Positions 1-10,332 of a stretch of 64,000 nucleotides of DNA are shown in pieces (positions within the stretch are counted from its first letter, which is position 1; each line of letters begins with the position of its first letter). The notes under the pieces were generated by a model that did no database searches, was not told where the DNA came from, and saw only the letters and a program-made list of their open reading frames with translations. The stretch is from Adhaeretor mobilis (GTDB taxonomy: Bacteria > Planctomycetota > Planctomycetia > Pirellulales > Lacipirellulaceae). A program made the translations under genes and the position numbers. The stretch covers positions 3,645,178 to 3,709,177 of the forward strand of contig NZ_CP036263.1 of the NCBI RefSeq assembly GCF_007741515.1. The letters are read 5' to 3'.

Positions 1-2793
1 TGGGAGATCGGGATAGCGCTTTCGCAATCGAGGAAGCATCTCCGCTGCGGAGAGCTTTGGCATCGTTTGGTCAAGCAGCACCACGTCGGGAAGCGAATGC
101 CCAGACACTTCTAATTCAGCAAGTCGTTCCAGCGCTTCTGCACCGTTGCAAGCGTCCGAGGTGGTGTGTCCCATCGATTGTAGTAGCATCATAGCCGAGC
201 GACGCACGAAGTCTTCATCATCGACGACCAAGACGTGCAAACCCACCGAAGAATCAACTACATCTGAACTTGGTTGCTTCGTCGATTCCATTGCGATGGC
301 TTTGGATTCCGCCAAGGGCAAGTAAATACGAAATTCGGTTCCGTGGCCCGGTTTCGAATCACAGTCGATCCAGCCTCCTAGCTGGCGTATGACACCCTGA
401 GAAGTTGCCAGGCCCAAGCCTGTACCTTCGCCATGCTGCTTGGTTGAGAAAAAGGGCTCGAAGATATTCTCGATCACATCAGGAGGGATACCGCTGCCCG
501 AGTCGGACACCGTTATTTCGACAAACGCACGGGTGGGGTCTCCCTCGTGTTCTGATGTTTCGACGTTTGCAGTCGAAATGCGGATTAGCCCACCCGTAGG
601 CAGCAGCGCATCGCAGGCATTCATAACCAGATTCAGCAGCACTTGCTCAAGCTTGATGGGATCAAACTGAGCAAGGTGAAGTTGGGAATGGAGTTCCGTC
701 TCAAGCTTGATCTTCGGATCGAGCGTTCGCTCCACCAATCCCAATAGCGTCGCGATTACGTCGTTTGCAGAGCCTGACTTTACTTGCATGGTGCTCTGGC
801 GGGAGAAGCCTAGCAGTTCCTTAACTAACACAGCTGCCCGGCTTAGCCCTTGTTCGGCCGCTTCCAGATAATCCGACACATCCCATGAACGTTCGCTGAC
901 CTTGCGTTTGGTGAGCGCTACATTACCCGAGATGCCCGTGAGCATATTGTTGAAGTCATGGGCAACGCCACCGGCAAGCCGCCCCACGGCCTCCATTTTC
1001 TGCGATTGTAGTAGTGTCTGTTCAAGGCGATGACGTTGGGTAAGGTCGTGAAATACCCAAACGCGACCCAGGCTCTTGCCGGACTTCGCTTTGTTGGCTG
1101 CTACGGAATACACGTTCAATAGTTCCGCTTCACCGGAGATCCGGTGGAAACTCTTGTTCGAACCAATCTCGTCAGTTCCAGCCAGGCGATCCCACAGCTC
1201 GACAAATTCTTCGGATTCTTCAAAGCACTTTGCCAGCTGGTCGCGTAGTAGCCCCCCGCTCAAGCGGTTGTCTACGTTAGAGTCGAGCCCTAACAACTCC
1301 CAGAAGCGGGGGTTTGCTCTGCGGATATGCTGAGCATCATCGATCAGACAAATCCCTTCAAGCACGGCATTGTAGGAAGCATTCAGCAATCCAGTACTTT
1401 CCTCTAAATCCAGGGTTCTCCGCTTAACAGCCCGGCGCAATGCGAACACGGCAGCCAAGCTAAGCGCAAGTACCGTGAGCGCGCCCATCCCGATTCCACG
1501 GGCCGCAGCCGATTGGTACCACGCCTGCCGCTCCAACACCTTGATTTCCCTGAAATCCGCGGGAAAGATCGAGGCACCTTGGGAATCGAAATCCAGGTAG
1601 CCTACGATTTCCACTTCTCTGGCAGTTTCGAGCTGTAGCGTATTGAGGTCTCCCACAAGGCTATCGATATCGACCCGCACCGTTTCACTGTGGTCATCGA
1701 CCACACCGAACCAACCTTCACGAAGTTGCTCTTGGAGGTTCTCGGAAGTTCGTCCACGTACAAGCACCCAATCACCCGCGACGTGCTGCTCCGACAGACG
1801 CTTCGCTTCGGCCTTTTCTCCTGTATGTACCCAATCCTTACTGGTGGAGTGTACTTCGAGCCCGGCCACCATCGTTTTGCGACCATCGCGGCTCATTACT
1901 TCCGTACCGACAAACCGCACCATGTCGCCGACATGCACGTACTGAGTGTCATAGACTTCCAGGTCGAGGATTTCCCGTGTATCAGCACGCAAGAAGTAAC
2001 GGTTGGGCGATTTCTTACAAACGACGATGCCGTTGATTCTGCTAGCTTTGGAATCCGGGGGCCAATTGGGGCTCGGCTTGAGAATCTCAACCTCTGAGGC
2101 TGAGTTCACACACAACATGAGCTTGCGTAGTACCCCGGCGCTTTTCTCCCGTTGCAGTGCAACACCGGTTATTCGCACTCTTGCTCCAGCGAAGCTTAAC
2201 CCGTCGGTTTCCTTTTCCGCATCGCGAAATTCAGCACGCACTGGTAAATCGTAGCCATCGATCCAGAGTACGTAGCGATCAAAATACTGCACGACATGAG
2301 CCACATTGCCTTCGACAGAGAGCAACCGGCCCTCAAGCTCCGTGACTCTGTCCAAGTCGATCTTGTGGGGCACAACTTCAGGACTAGGGAGTTCGCTACT
2401 ACCGTAGCGCAAATGACTGGCTCCCTGGAGAATTCCGTGGGACTGCCTAAGAGACAACTCACCAACCACATCAACCTTGTCGCCCACATTCAGACGCTGG
2501 TGGGCTTGCTTGTCAGCCAACTGAACTAGCACACCTTGGGTCTCACCTTTCCGAGCAATCACGCATTGTGATTCAAAGGGATCTACCCACGAGATGATTC
2601 CCGAGCAGCGCACCTGCTGTCCCATTGCCGGCGAGTCGGCTCGGATCCCTGTAATATCGACCGGGCTGAGCGTCTTGATTTCGCCTTGGGCGACTTCACC
2701 GCCAGCGAAGTCTGCCTGCAGGCTAATCACTGCGATGGACATCGCAAAGACGGTGGCAACAGACGTTCGATTTTTTCTGGCGAAGTGCGTCAT
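1..2793 (-). CDS. Hybrid sensor histidine kinase (partial, C-terminus off the left edge)
   Basis: A membrane-bound two-component sensor whose last visible part is a receiver domain. Reading from an ATG at 2793, the first 931 codons are present. The order is: N-terminal signal segment; about 380 residues of periplasmic region with repeated OB-like strands (for example [10 protein letters not shown] and VGDMVRFVG); a membrane helix near residues 430-450; a PAS-like domain; HisKA with the phospho-acceptor at His612 ([11 protein letters not shown]); HATPase with N box ([11 protein letters not shown]) and G boxes ([17 protein letters not shown]); then a receiver starting HVLVVDDED near residue 853. 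Kinase and receiver boxes look intact. The ligand is unknown; an OB-type sensor region is my inference from strand pattern. No adjacent response-regulator gene is visible. Confidence 0.93.
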   Translation of the reverse strand, partial: MTHFARKNRTSVATVFAMSIAVISLQADFAGGEVAQGEIKTLSPVDITGIRADSPAMGQQVRCSGIISWVDPFESQCVIARKGETQGVLVQLADKQAHQRLNVGDKVDVVGELSLRQSHGILQGASHLRYGSSELPSPEVVPHKIDLDRVTELEGRLLSVEGNVAHVVQYFDRYVLWIDGYDLPVRAEFRDAEKETDGLSFAGARVRITGVALQREKSAGVLRKLMLCVNSASEVEILKPSPNWPPDSKASRINGIVVCKKSPNRYFLRADTREILDLEVYDTQYVHVGDMVRFVGTEVMSRDGRKTMVAGLEVHSTSKDWVHTGEKAEAKRLSEQHVAGDWVLVRGRTSENLQEQLREGWFGVVDDHSETVRVDIDSLVGDLNTLQLETAREVEIVGYLDFDSQGASIFPADFREIKVLERQAWYQSAAARGIGMGALTVLALSLAAVFALRRAVKRRTLDLEESTGLLNASYNAVLEGICLIDDAQHIRRANPRFWELLGLDSNVDNRLSGGLLRDQLAKCFEESEEFVELWDRLAGTDEIGSNKSFHRISGEAELLNVYSVAANKAKSGKSLGRVWVFHDLTQRHRLEQTLLQSQKMEAVGRLAGGVAHDFNNMLTGISGNVALTKRKVSERSWDVSDYLEAAEQGLSRAAVLVKELLGFSRQSTMQVKSGSANDVIATLLGLVERTLDPKIKLETELHSQLHLAQFDPIKLEQVLLNLVMNACDALLPTGGLIRISTANVETSEHEGDPTRAFVEITVSDSGSGIPPDVIENIFEPFFSTKQHGEGTGLGLATSQGVIRQLGGWIDCDSKPGHGTEFRIYLPLAESKAIAMESTKQPSSDVVDSSVGLHVLVVDDEDFVRRSAMMLLQSMGHTTSDACNGAEALERLAELEVSGHSLPDVVLLDQTMPKLSAAEMLPRLRKRYPDLP

Positions 2794-2925
2794 CGATTTC
2801 GGGAACGCGAGGAGGACGCCCCAAAGCGGCAGGCACCACTGACAAGGCTATTCAACACCTTCGATTGTAGCTGAAAAGGCAGCTTCCTTCTTACATTATT
2901 ATTGGGTTCCCGCGTGCTTGCCAAC

Positions 2926-2963
2926 GAAAAAGCCCCCTACTACCTGGTCGGCAATAGGGGGCT
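2926..2963 (-). terminator. Rho-independent terminator of the superoxide dismutase gene
   Basis: A perfect 9-bp inverted repeat (AGCCCCCTA, 2931-2939, with TAGGGGGCT, 2955-2963) is followed on the minus strand by a T-run. It lies 26 bases past the sod stop codon and separates sod from the sensor kinase downstream. Confidence 0.9.
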
Positions 2964-2988
2964 TGATAGACTCTACATAGCGAAAAGG

Positions 2989-3597
2989 CTAGCTTTTCGC
3001 GCTGACGTAGTGCTCGTCGACCGCTTTCCAATCGATCACATTAAAGAACGCTTCGATGTAGTCAGGGCGTCGATTCTGATACTTCAAATAATAGGCGTGC
3101 TCCCAAACATCGATGCCCAGAATCGGAGTGTTGCCGGACATGTAGGGATTGTCTTGATTCGGGGTGCTTTCAACAACCAGCTTGCCCGAGCTGTCAACCG
3201 ACAGCCAAGCCCAGCCACTACCAAAACGCGTGGCTGCAGCTTTTGCAAACTCATCTTTAAATCCGTCGAAGCCATTCAATTCGTTGTCGATCGCTTCACC
3301 GAGAGCACCTACTGGCTTGCCACCTCCATCGGGGCTCATGGTGGTCCAAAACAACGAGTGATTCGCGTGACCACCACCGTTGTTGCGAACAGCACCTTGC
3401 TTGTCCTTAGGAACTGCGTCGAGATTGCGACACAGGTCCTCAATCGACTTGTCTATGCCGGTCCCTTCCAGTGCGGCATTAAGTTTAGTGACGTAGCCGT
3501 TGTGATGCTTGTCGTGATGGATTTCCATCGTCTGCGCATCAATGTGCGGTTCCAAAGCATCATTAGCGTAGGGAAGGTCGGGGAGTGTGTAAGCCAT
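2989..3597 (-). CDS. sodA: Superoxide dismutase, Mn/Fe family (Mn-type signature)
   Basis: Dismutates superoxide to oxygen and hydrogen peroxide in the cytoplasm. The 202-residue length is typical. Metal ligands of the family are visible: His27 (EIHHDKHH), His80 ([11 protein letters not shown]), Asp163 and His167 (DVWEHAYYL). The GGGHANH and NQDNP stretches resemble Mn enzymes more than Fe enzymes, but cambialistic activity cannot be excluded. The reading frame stays open 52 codons further upstream, but I start at the ATG at 3597. It begins the conserved [10 protein letters not shown] and has AAGGAG nine bases before it. It is a single-gene transcript ending in its own terminator. Confidence 0.96.
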   Translation of the reverse strand: MAYTLPDLPYANDALEPHIDAQTMEIHHDKHHNGYVTKLNAALEGTGIDKSIEDLCRNLDAVPKDKQGAVRNNGGGHANHSLFWTTMSPDGGGKPVGALGEAIDNELNGFDGFKDEFAKAAATRFGSGWAWLSVDSSGKLVVESTPNQDNPYMSGNTPILGIDVWEHAYYLKYQNRRPDYIEAFFNVIDWKAVDEHYVSAKS

Positions 3598-3938
3598 AAT
3601 AGGTAGCTCCTTGTGTGCTTGGCGGACGAGTGACCGTTCGCTATTGGATTGCTTGGTGGGTACTGAGCATTGCTGAAAATGCAGGCGGCGGGGCTCGGCT
3701 GGCGGTATCAAATCGGCCACTTGTTGACCGAAATCAATGAAGCCTTGCAACACCTGCCGAGACTCACAACCTACCGCAATTGCCCTAGCAATGCAATCGG
3801 CTGAGCTCGGCTCACGACTAGCCCCATGAGCCCCGGAAGTGCGCGAGATACGACAAAGCGATAGATCGTTTTGAGACTCTGTGAGAGTCTACCTATCGAC
3901 CGTCGCAAACCGAATCGAGACCGCCGCTCGAACTGGCG
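3598..3938. other. Intergenic stretch without a gene
   Basis: No convincing coding frame. It holds the sod Shine-Dalgarno site next to 3597 and a short 6-bp hairpin (AGACTC/GAGTCT near 3874-3892) downstream of the small minus-strand gene. That hairpin has no clear T-run, so it is not called a terminator. Confidence 0.5.
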
Positions 3939-4229
3939 CTAGCGAGAGGTTCGCAGCAGTTCGCGTAAGCGTAGCTCTTGTTCTTTGAGTGAATTAAGCT
4001 GTTGAGTCAGATTGCCGAACAGCGATAACTCCTTGTCCTCAGGAGCTGTCGTGGGAGTAAGCCAGCGGGCTTCTTGATCCTCAAATGCGGCATCGACCGT
4101 GTGCGGACCAAGGAGAGTGCTACGACTTGAAGATCGCCCGAAAGGCTCAGCCGCAGGAGGCTGAGTCCCTGGAGAAGTCGACGCTGATGATTTCCGCGCC
4201 GGGGCGTGCGTGGGAGTAGGGCTACGCAT
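3939..4229 (-). CDS. Small protein of unknown function with C-terminal coiled coil
   Basis: I do not recognise this 96-residue protein. The first 60 residues are rich in Ser, Thr, Pro and Arg and probably disordered. The last 30 (LTQQLNSLKEQELRLRELL) have heptad spacing of leucines and look like a coiled coil. It starts 66 bases after the stop of the HD-GGDEF gene on the same strand, so co-transcription is likely and a role as an accessory of that protein is possible. The upstream ribosome site is weak. An alternative frame over the same bases (up to 4348) lacks such features. Confidence 0.5.
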   Translation of the reverse strand: MRSPTPTHAPARKSSASTSPGTQPPAAEPFGRSSSRSTLLGPHTVDAAFEDQEARWLTPTTAPEDKELSLFGNLTQQLNSLKEQELRLRELLRTSR

Positions 4230-4295
4230 CGGACTGTGGCCTTTTGTTTCGGAGGGGTAATTGCGTGGGGGGAGACCCGATCATTCGAAGTGCGA

Positions 4296-6635
4296 TCAAA
4301 CCACAGTCGGTTCAAAACGTCGTGGCTCGTCTTGGGGGGTGCCGTCATCTTCGCGGGCCATCAAGTAAGCTTTGAGACTTTGAACGAGCAAGCGCGCACG
4401 TTCGGCTGTGTCCGCGTTGCGACGACTGCGACCCCGTTTGGGGCGGACCTTCACGATTGTGTGGGTGCGAACCTGTTTGCCAGCACCAAAGCCGGCACCA
4501 TTGGTCTTTTCAAAGCGTTCTTCGGAGAACTCGATCTCCACGATGAAGCGGATCTCGCGATCGCCGTTGCGACGTTGATACGCAACAGTTTCGCTAGTGA
4601 TCTCCATATCCACACGATTTTCTTTCGTGCTCAGCACTTTCGCTTTGTGATCGGAAATGAAGCCGCGCAGTTTTTCAATAGCAATGTCGCTAGGGACCAT
4701 GCTGCTGAGCTTGGTTTCGATAACAGCTTTGCCGCGAATACCACCCAAGCTCCACCACTTTTTCTTCTTCTTTTTTTGCTCTTCCATACCGTTTCCCAAC
4801 TGGACGACTTGATTACGCCCTTGTTCTTTGGCCATAAGGAGGGCACGATCCGCACGGCGGAGCATGCTTTCAGGATTGTCGCCAGCCTGAAGTTCGGTAA
4901 CCCCGAAGCTGGCGGTAATGCGTTTGTTGCCGAGAACCGAATGTGGCGTTTCGGACAGTTTTCGGCGAATCTGATCTGCACGACTTGCCGCGGTGGCATT
5001 GCCACAATCTGCGCAAAGGACGGCAAACTCTTCTCCTCCGTAGCGGGCAACGAGATCGCCTGATCGGCACATCGATTTCAGCAGGTTGGCCACCGTGATA
5101 ATGGCTTCGTCGCCCGCCTGATGCCCAAAAGTGTCGTTAATACTCTTGAAGTGATCGATATCCACCATAATCAAACTGCATGGCATGCAGGCTTGTTCGT
5201 GGGCATCAATGAATAGGGCCTGCATGCGATCGAATTCCGCACGGTTGGCGACCTTGGTCATCGGGTCTTTGGTAACTTCGGCGTGGAGGGCTTCGCACTT
5301 TTCTTCTAACGAGGCCTCTGGCTGAGCATCGTGCAACATGACCGTGGCACCCAACAGGCTGCCACTAGTGCCATGCACTGGAACGGCATGCAGATCGATG
5401 GCGACATGCGTGCCTTGTCGACCGAGCAATTGCAAGCGTTGTCGAATCTGTGAGCTTGACTTGATGGCTTGGGCAACCGGGCAGGAGTCGTTAGCGACGC
5501 GCCGTCCATCGCTATTGCACATGTCGAGCAAGTCGGGCGTGAATATACGCCCTTGAGCAGCACCAGCACTCACACCGGTGAGCCGTTCGGCTCCCTTGCT
5601 CCACAGTTGAATGCGAGATTGCTCATCAACAAACATGACTCCGTCATGCATGGCGTCGATCAGCTTTTGCTCGAACAACGAATGCCCGTTGATCGCCTGC
5701 GGCTTGGTCGCTGGTCTTGAGGGGACCAAATCAGCTGGCACGGAAGAAGCCTGACCAAGTTGCCAAGGCATTTCTCGAGAATGTGTATTGAGTTCACCCA
5801 GCCAACGCGAGGCAACTTTCTCAGTAAGCAGGTCCTGACGCTGCGAGAGCAGATCAACAAACTGCTTCACAAGCACGGGGTCGAACTGTGTGCCGGAGCA
5901 TTCAAATAGTTCGGCAATCGCTCGATCACGTGGCATCGCTTGGCGATACAAGTGATCGGTAGTCATTGCGTCGAAGGCATCGATGATCGCGATCATGCGA
6001 GCCTCCACGGGAATTTGCTCTCCCTTAAGAGGCAGATCACCGGATGTCCCATCGAACGAAGCAGTCGAGTACTTGACCGCATCCAGTACACGTTGCGAAC
6101 TACAGCACGAGGCGAGAATCTCAACACCACTGCGACGATGCTCCAAAACCGTGGCAATCTCTTCCGCGTTGAGCCGACCCGGCTTTAGCAGAATGCTGTC
6201 CGGCACGCCCATCTTTCCAAGATCGTGCATTAGAGCAGCAAGTTCCACGGCGTCATGACTTTCGTCATCAAGCTTCTTATAGAACGCCCATGAACTGCAT
6301 CCCAGTGCAACACGCAAGCAGTGCGACGCAGATTGTGGGTGCTTATGCTTTAGCGAGTTGAACAAACCACTAGCCATCCCAAGACGAACTTGCACAAGTT
6401 TGTTTTCGTGCTCGTTGGTAGGAACGGGCTGAGCTGAAGCGTTTTTTACCGATAGACCACTTTCCGCGGCAGCGTTTTCTAGGGCGCTCAGCAACGAGCT
6501 AATCTCAGCGACCCGTGTTTGAGTAGCCTCCATACGCGTTGTGACAGTTCCCTCGGCAGGTGCCGAAGCAGCATGTGCTCCTGGGGTAGCCACTTCAGGT
6601 GTGTCTGACGTCAGTGTGTCGGAGATTGAGAGCAT
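4296..6635 (-). CDS. HD-PAS-GGDEF signalling protein with novel C-terminal domain
   Basis: Probable cyclic-di-GMP turnover protein of 779 residues. Order: Ala/Thr-rich leader (1-70); HD domain (about 95-265) with intact HDLGKMG at 137-143 but no recognisable GYP motif where HD-GYP enzymes have it (the region reads FDGTSGDLPLKG); PAS-like domain (320-440); GGDEF domain (455-612) with active-site GGEEF at 533-537, so diguanylate cyclase activity is expected. A basic linker of six lysines and two tryptophans follows at 621-628, then about 150 residues (to 779) that I cannot match to a family. There is no membrane segment. The seven-A run encoding the linker (4771-4777) contains a dnaX-like slippery heptamer. 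Confidence 0.93.
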   Translation of the reverse strand: MLSISDTLTSDTPEVATPGAHAASAPAEGTVTTRMEATQTRVAEISSLLSALENAAAESGLSVKNASAQPVPTNEHENKLVQVRLGMASGLFNSLKHKHPQSASHCLRVALGCSSWAFYKKLDDESHDAVELAALMHDLGKMGVPDSILLKPGRLNAEEIATVLEHRRSGVEILASCCSSQRVLDAVKYSTASFDGTSGDLPLKGEQIPVEARMIAIIDAFDAMTTDHLYRQAMPRDRAIAELFECSGTQFDPVLVKQFVDLLSQRQDLLTEKVASRWLGELNTHSREMPWQLGQASSVPADLVPSRPATKPQAINGHSLFEQKLIDAMHDGVMFVDEQSRIQLWSKGAERLTGVSAGAAQGRIFTPDLLDMCNSDGRRVANDSCPVAQAIKSSSQIRQRLQLLGRQGTHVAIDLHAVPVHGTSGSLLGATVMLHDAQPEASLEEKCEALHAEVTKDPMTKVANRAEFDRMQALFIDAHEQACMPCSLIMVDIDHFKSINDTFGHQAGDEAIITVANLLKSMCRSGDLVARYGGEEFAVLCADCGNATAASRADQIRRKLSETPHSVLGNKRITASFGVTELQAGDNPESMLRRADRALLMAKEQGRNQVVQLGNGMEEQKKKKKKWWSLGGIRGKAVIETKLSSMVPSDIAIEKLRGFISDHKAKVLSTKENRVDMEITSETVAYQRRNGDREIRFIVEIEFSEERFEKTNGAGFGAGKQVRTHTIVKVRPKRGRSRRNADTAERARLLVQSLKAYLMAREDDGTPQDEPRRFEPTVV

Positions 6636-6869
6636 GAAACGTGTGAGGTTTATGGGAATGCAGCCGAGGTGGCCGTTTGCATCCCTTCGTTTGAATTGAA
6701 GAGTCAGCTAGACCGCTATCTAGCGACCGCATCTAGGGGCGAACTGCTGCCTAACCGTACGTCACACAGCGTAAGCCCGCAAATTAGTGCGGCCGGGTAG
6801 AAAAGTTATGAGAGCAGAACTCTCTGAAACCGGCAGTATAGAAGGAATAACCGGTAGGAGTGGAAACGC

Positions 6870-8453
6870 TTAGGCAATGGAGTGTTCAAGCGCCCGTTGG
6901 ATTCGAGCCATGCAGGATTCTCGGCCTAGGATCTCAAGAGTCTCGAAAACGCCGAATCCGACCGCCTTGCCGGTGACTCCCACACGGAGAGCGTGAATGA
7001 TTTGCCCGATCTTGATCTGTTCACGCTCTACGAACCCATGCAAGGCCTTATCGAGCTCGCTGGCAGTGAACGGCTCCACCGTTTTCAGTGTGTCTGCGAA
7101 CTTACGGAGCAACTCGCGTGCGTCCTCTGGCTTGTTGATGCGCTTTTGAAACGCTTTCTCCTCAAGAGGCAATTGCTCATTCGGCGTGAAAAAGTCGTTG
7201 TAGTCGAGAATATCGCCTGCAACTTTCACTCGATCGCCCGCCGCGGTGAGAATCGCCGACACGCGAGGAGCCGTATCGCAGGCAGGCGGGGTATCAATGA
7301 GACCAGCCGTCTGTAGAAAAGGCACGCACAGAGCGGTCTTCTTCTTCAAATCCAACTGAGTGAACGCGCGCTCTTGGAACGCCATGAGCTTTTGTGGATC
7401 GAAGCTCGCCGGAGAGTGGTTCACTCGCTCCAGCGAAAAGTGCTCGACCATTTCGTCCACTGTAAACTCTTCTCGCTCGCCATCCAAAGACCAGCCCAAC
7501 AGCAGCAAGTAGTTAAGAATCGCTGACGGCAGAAAGCCAACTTGTTCGTAGAAGTCGACGATCACAGGGTTGAAGGTGTCGGCCGAGGTTTCCAAGCCAA
7601 GTCGTTCTGCGATGCTGTCGCCGTGCTTCTTCAAAGCCGCGAAGTCGCGATTCTTCAGATACTTATCAAGCTTGCGCTTGCTCAGCTTGTTCTTACTCCC
7701 AGGCTCGGCTACGTAAGGCAAATGAGCATACTCAGGAATCTCATACCCGAGGCTCTGTGCGATAAAAACTTGCCGTGGCGTGTTGGGCAAGTGTTCTTCA
7801 GCGCGGATTACATGGGTGATTTCCATCGCGCGATCGTCGACCACGCTCGCCAAATGGTACAGACACGACCCATCAGCACGCTGGATCACGTGGTCTTGCT
7901 CGCGAGCCCAATCGAAACGTACTTCGCCACGGATCAAATCGTTGAGAACCAGTGTTCCCTCGCGCGGCATCTTTAGTCTCACGACCGCTGCACGTCCCTC
8001 GGCCTCGAACTTCGCTACCTGCTCTGGCGATTCTGCCATCCACCGACGACTATAGGTAAATGCTTCTCCCGAGGCTTGTGCTGCTTCGCGTTCGGCTTGC
8101 AGCTCCTCAGTAGTAGCAAAGTCACGGTAAGCGAAGCCCCCTGCGACCAGCTGTTCGGCTGCTGCTTCATAAAGCTCTGAACGCTGCGATTGGAAATAGG
8201 GTCCGTAGTCTCCATCCCCACCGGCGCCGCCCGCCTGTGGGCCCTCGTCCCAGTCTAGCCCTAACCAACGGAAGCCGTTGAGAATCGGCTCGAGCGCTTC
8301 CTCCACATTGCGTTGCTGATCTGTATCATCCACCCGTAGCAAGAACTGCCCATCGTGCTTGCGGGCAAACAGCCAGTTGAACAGGGCGGTGCGCACGCCG
8401 CCAATATGCAGGTATCCGGTAGGACTGGGGGCAAAACGAGTACGGACACGCAT
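6870..8453 (-). CDS. gltX: Glutamyl-tRNA synthetase
   Basis: Charges tRNA-Glu with glutamate. The 527-residue class I synthetase has the HIGH-type motif in [13 protein letters not shown] at residues 7-19 and the KMSKS-type motif as KLSKRK near residue 252. The C-terminal third matches the anticodon-binding region of bacterial GluRS. I start at the ATG at 8453 ([11 protein letters not shown]), since 14 additional upstream codons would precede the conserved N-terminus. No clear Shine-Dalgarno is visible. Whether it is discriminating (Glu only) or also charges tRNA-Gln cannot be judged here. Confidence 0.96.
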   Translation of the reverse strand: MRVRTRFAPSPTGYLHIGGVRTALFNWLFARKHDGQFLLRVDDTDQQRNVEEALEPILNGFRWLGLDWDEGPQAGGAGGDGDYGPYFQSQRSELYEAAAEQLVAGGFAYRDFATTEELQAEREAAQASGEAFTYSRRWMAESPEQVAKFEAEGRAAVVRLKMPREGTLVLNDLIRGEVRFDWAREQDHVIQRADGSCLYHLASVVDDRAMEITHVIRAEEHLPNTPRQVFIAQSLGYEIPEYAHLPYVAEPGSKNKLSKRKLDKYLKNRDFAALKKHGDSIAERLGLETSADTFNPVIVDFYEQVGFLPSAILNYLLLLGWSLDGEREEFTVDEMVEHFSLERVNHSPASFDPQKLMAFQERAFTQLDLKKKTALCVPFLQTAGLIDTPPACDTAPRVSAILTAAGDRVKVAGDILDYNDFFTPNEQLPLEEKAFQKRINKPEDARELLRKFADTLKTVEPFTASELDKALHGFVEREQIKIGQIIHALRVGVTGKAVGFGVFETLEILGRESCMARIQRALEHSIA

Positions 8454-8662
8454 GGTGTGTTCTACAAGCAAAGGCAGGGTTGGCAGGAAACCCACCAGCT
8501 TAAGTAGCAGGGAGACAATACAGAAGGGCTACCGCTCGGTAGCTGAACCTGAGCGGGTCTTAACAAAAGTAGGCAAAGGAAACAAAGTTCGGAAAATATC
8601 CAAGCTTTGTTCTCACTGTTACTTCCTGCAAGCCTCTTGGGACTTCCCACATAACAATATTG

Positions 8663-9772
8663 CTAAGCCGCTCGGCGGTTGGCGTTTTGCTTTCGCAAGC
8701 GTTTACGCTCTGCCTTGGATAATTTACGAGGCTTCTCATCGCCGTAGTCCTCAGGCTCGCTGCCGTCGACCCATTGGCTTGTTGCAGGTTTTTCCTTCTT
8801 GGCAGCATTCTTGCTCTTGGTGCTGGCAACCTCTGGCTTAGGCTCTTCGCGCGGCAGGGGCTTTTCTTCAGTTGGCTCTTCAGGTGCTGTCTGCTCGCTA
8901 ATCTTCAAAGCGGGTTTCGGCTTGCGAACCACGGTTTCGATGAGTCCCTGCACGTCGAGTACCACGTGGCGTGCAAACAGCATCATTGTTGCTAAAGCAA
9001 AAACGTGGCCGACGAGCGGTAGTACGGCTGCGACGGCTGCGATCCAAGGAGTGGCTAACTCGGGTGTCCAGCCGAGTGCTACGACGCAAGTGGCAATGTA
9101 ACAGGTGGCAGCCGCCAACCCGGTCGTGAAAGCACATTTCGATTCACGCATTTCCAGCAAGGCACGAACACCAATCCACAGGCCGAAAATCGCCGTCGGG
9201 GCGATCCACCACTCAGCGGCTGAGGCGGTGACGCTCCAACCCGTGGCGGACGCAACGGCTTGCGTGGCTAGGGTGTGCAGTTGTGCGATCGAGTTGAAAC
9301 TCAACAGCGCCATGGCAGCCGACGCCCACCACCACACGCGATAACGGCCCTTGTCGTCGTCTACCCGGTGACGTCGCAACATATGAATCATGCGTAGATA
9401 CACCGCGACAACGAGCAGCACGGCGGCCGATAGCCAAGCAATGGTGCCAGCTGCGACTTGTGTGCTTATACTAGCAGCCGATACTGCTGGCAACTTATTC
9501 GCCACTTGCGGAGCAAAATGCACAAGTAGTGCCGTTGCCGTTGCCGCCACTAGCAAGAGCGTCGAAAGCAGGACTACCGTACGACGCTGGCGAGGTACAA
9601 AATCGGTGACCTGCGGGTGATTCTCAATGTTTGCCTGGGCACCATATCGCGGCGTATCTCCCGCATTTTCTGTGCTTGCGTTAGAAGCCGCTACCGTCAC
9701 TCCTGCTTGAGAGCGAGCTTCTTCATTAAGTACTCGGCGACGACGATCACCCCGTGATCTGCTGCTTGCCAT
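8663..9772 (-). CDS. Six-helix membrane protein of unknown function
   Basis: I do not recognise this 369-residue protein. After a basic N-terminus (SRSRGDRRRR) and about 70 polar residues come six predicted membrane helices, among them VVLLSTLLLVAATATALLV, WLSAAVLLVVAVYLRMI and VLPLVGHVFALATMMLFA. The last 100 residues are cytoplasmic-looking and rich in Lys and Glu (for example PEEPTEEKPLPREEPKPE), ending in a cluster of Arg and Lys. Charge on both ends suggests N-in/C-in topology. It lies alone between gltX and a 560-base gap, so context gives no function. Confidence 0.75.
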   Translation of the reverse strand: MASSRSRGDRRRRVLNEEARSQAGVTVAASNASTENAGDTPRYGAQANIENHPQVTDFVPRQRRTVVLLSTLLLVAATATALLVHFAPQVANKLPAVSAASISTQVAAGTIAWLSAAVLLVVAVYLRMIHMLRRHRVDDDKGRYRVWWWASAAMALLSFNSIAQLHTLATQAVASATGWSVTASAAEWWIAPTAIFGLWIGVRALLEMRESKCAFTTGLAAATCYIATCVVALGWTPELATPWIAAVAAVLPLVGHVFALATMMLFARHVVLDVQGLIETVVRKPKPALKISEQTAPEEPTEEKPLPREEPKPEVASTKSKNAAKKEKPATSQWVDGSEPEDYGDEKPRKLSKAERKRLRKQNANRRAA

Positions 9773-10332
9773 AAGGTATTCATCCGTGAATCAAGAGAAT
9801 CGCGCACTGCTAGCGCGTCGAGCAATCAAAAAACTTGTTGCGTACCTCTGCTTCGTTGCCAGCTACGCATGAGCACCGACAACGTAAAAGTGCCGACGCT
9901 ACAATCCGCATCGGCATTTCTACTCGCCTGAGCGTTACCAGCAGAACCAGCTGCGGGTTGTTCCAGTTTGGTAAACTAGAGAACATGAGAGTTGTGAAAC
10001 GACAAAGTTCCTTCGTTCATCTGCCTTCTTGGCACTCGTGGAATGATTCTTGATAAAGCTTGACGATTGTAGGGGTCGATTTGGGTTCGGATCAATAACA
10101 TGCCTGGGGGGTGCCGGGCGTAAGCACTCGCTCGTGAGGATGGCAACAGGCAGGCCAGCATTATCAAAAACGACAGGAATTGGCACTGCTACGAGAAGAC
10201 ATCTACTGCTTGCGAGCAGCCGTAGCCCAGCGACGAAACGCATGCCTGAGAACTTTGCCGGTGACTTACCGCCTTTGCTGGGGCGCTGCAGCGTCTCAGC
10301 CTCTGGTTAGCGATATGAGCTTGAGTAATGCG
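9773..10332. other. 560-base intergenic region, no gene seen
   Basis: Reading frames here are short and without conserved features. It includes GGGGTGCCGGGCGTAAGC near 10107, which resembles other GGTGCC-containing intergenic pieces in this window (32330, 34190). I see no tRNA, no clear promoter and no terminator with a T-run. Confidence 0.4.

Noticed and set aside
2902..3606. 234-codon plus-strand frame opposite sodA
   Set aside because: It mirrors a clear superoxide dismutase and includes its terminator; no family features.
9935..10243. 102-codon minus-strand frame (MRFVAGLRLLASSRC)
   Set aside because: No ribosome site or conserved motif, and strong overlap with another frame; likely chance in a GC-rich gap.
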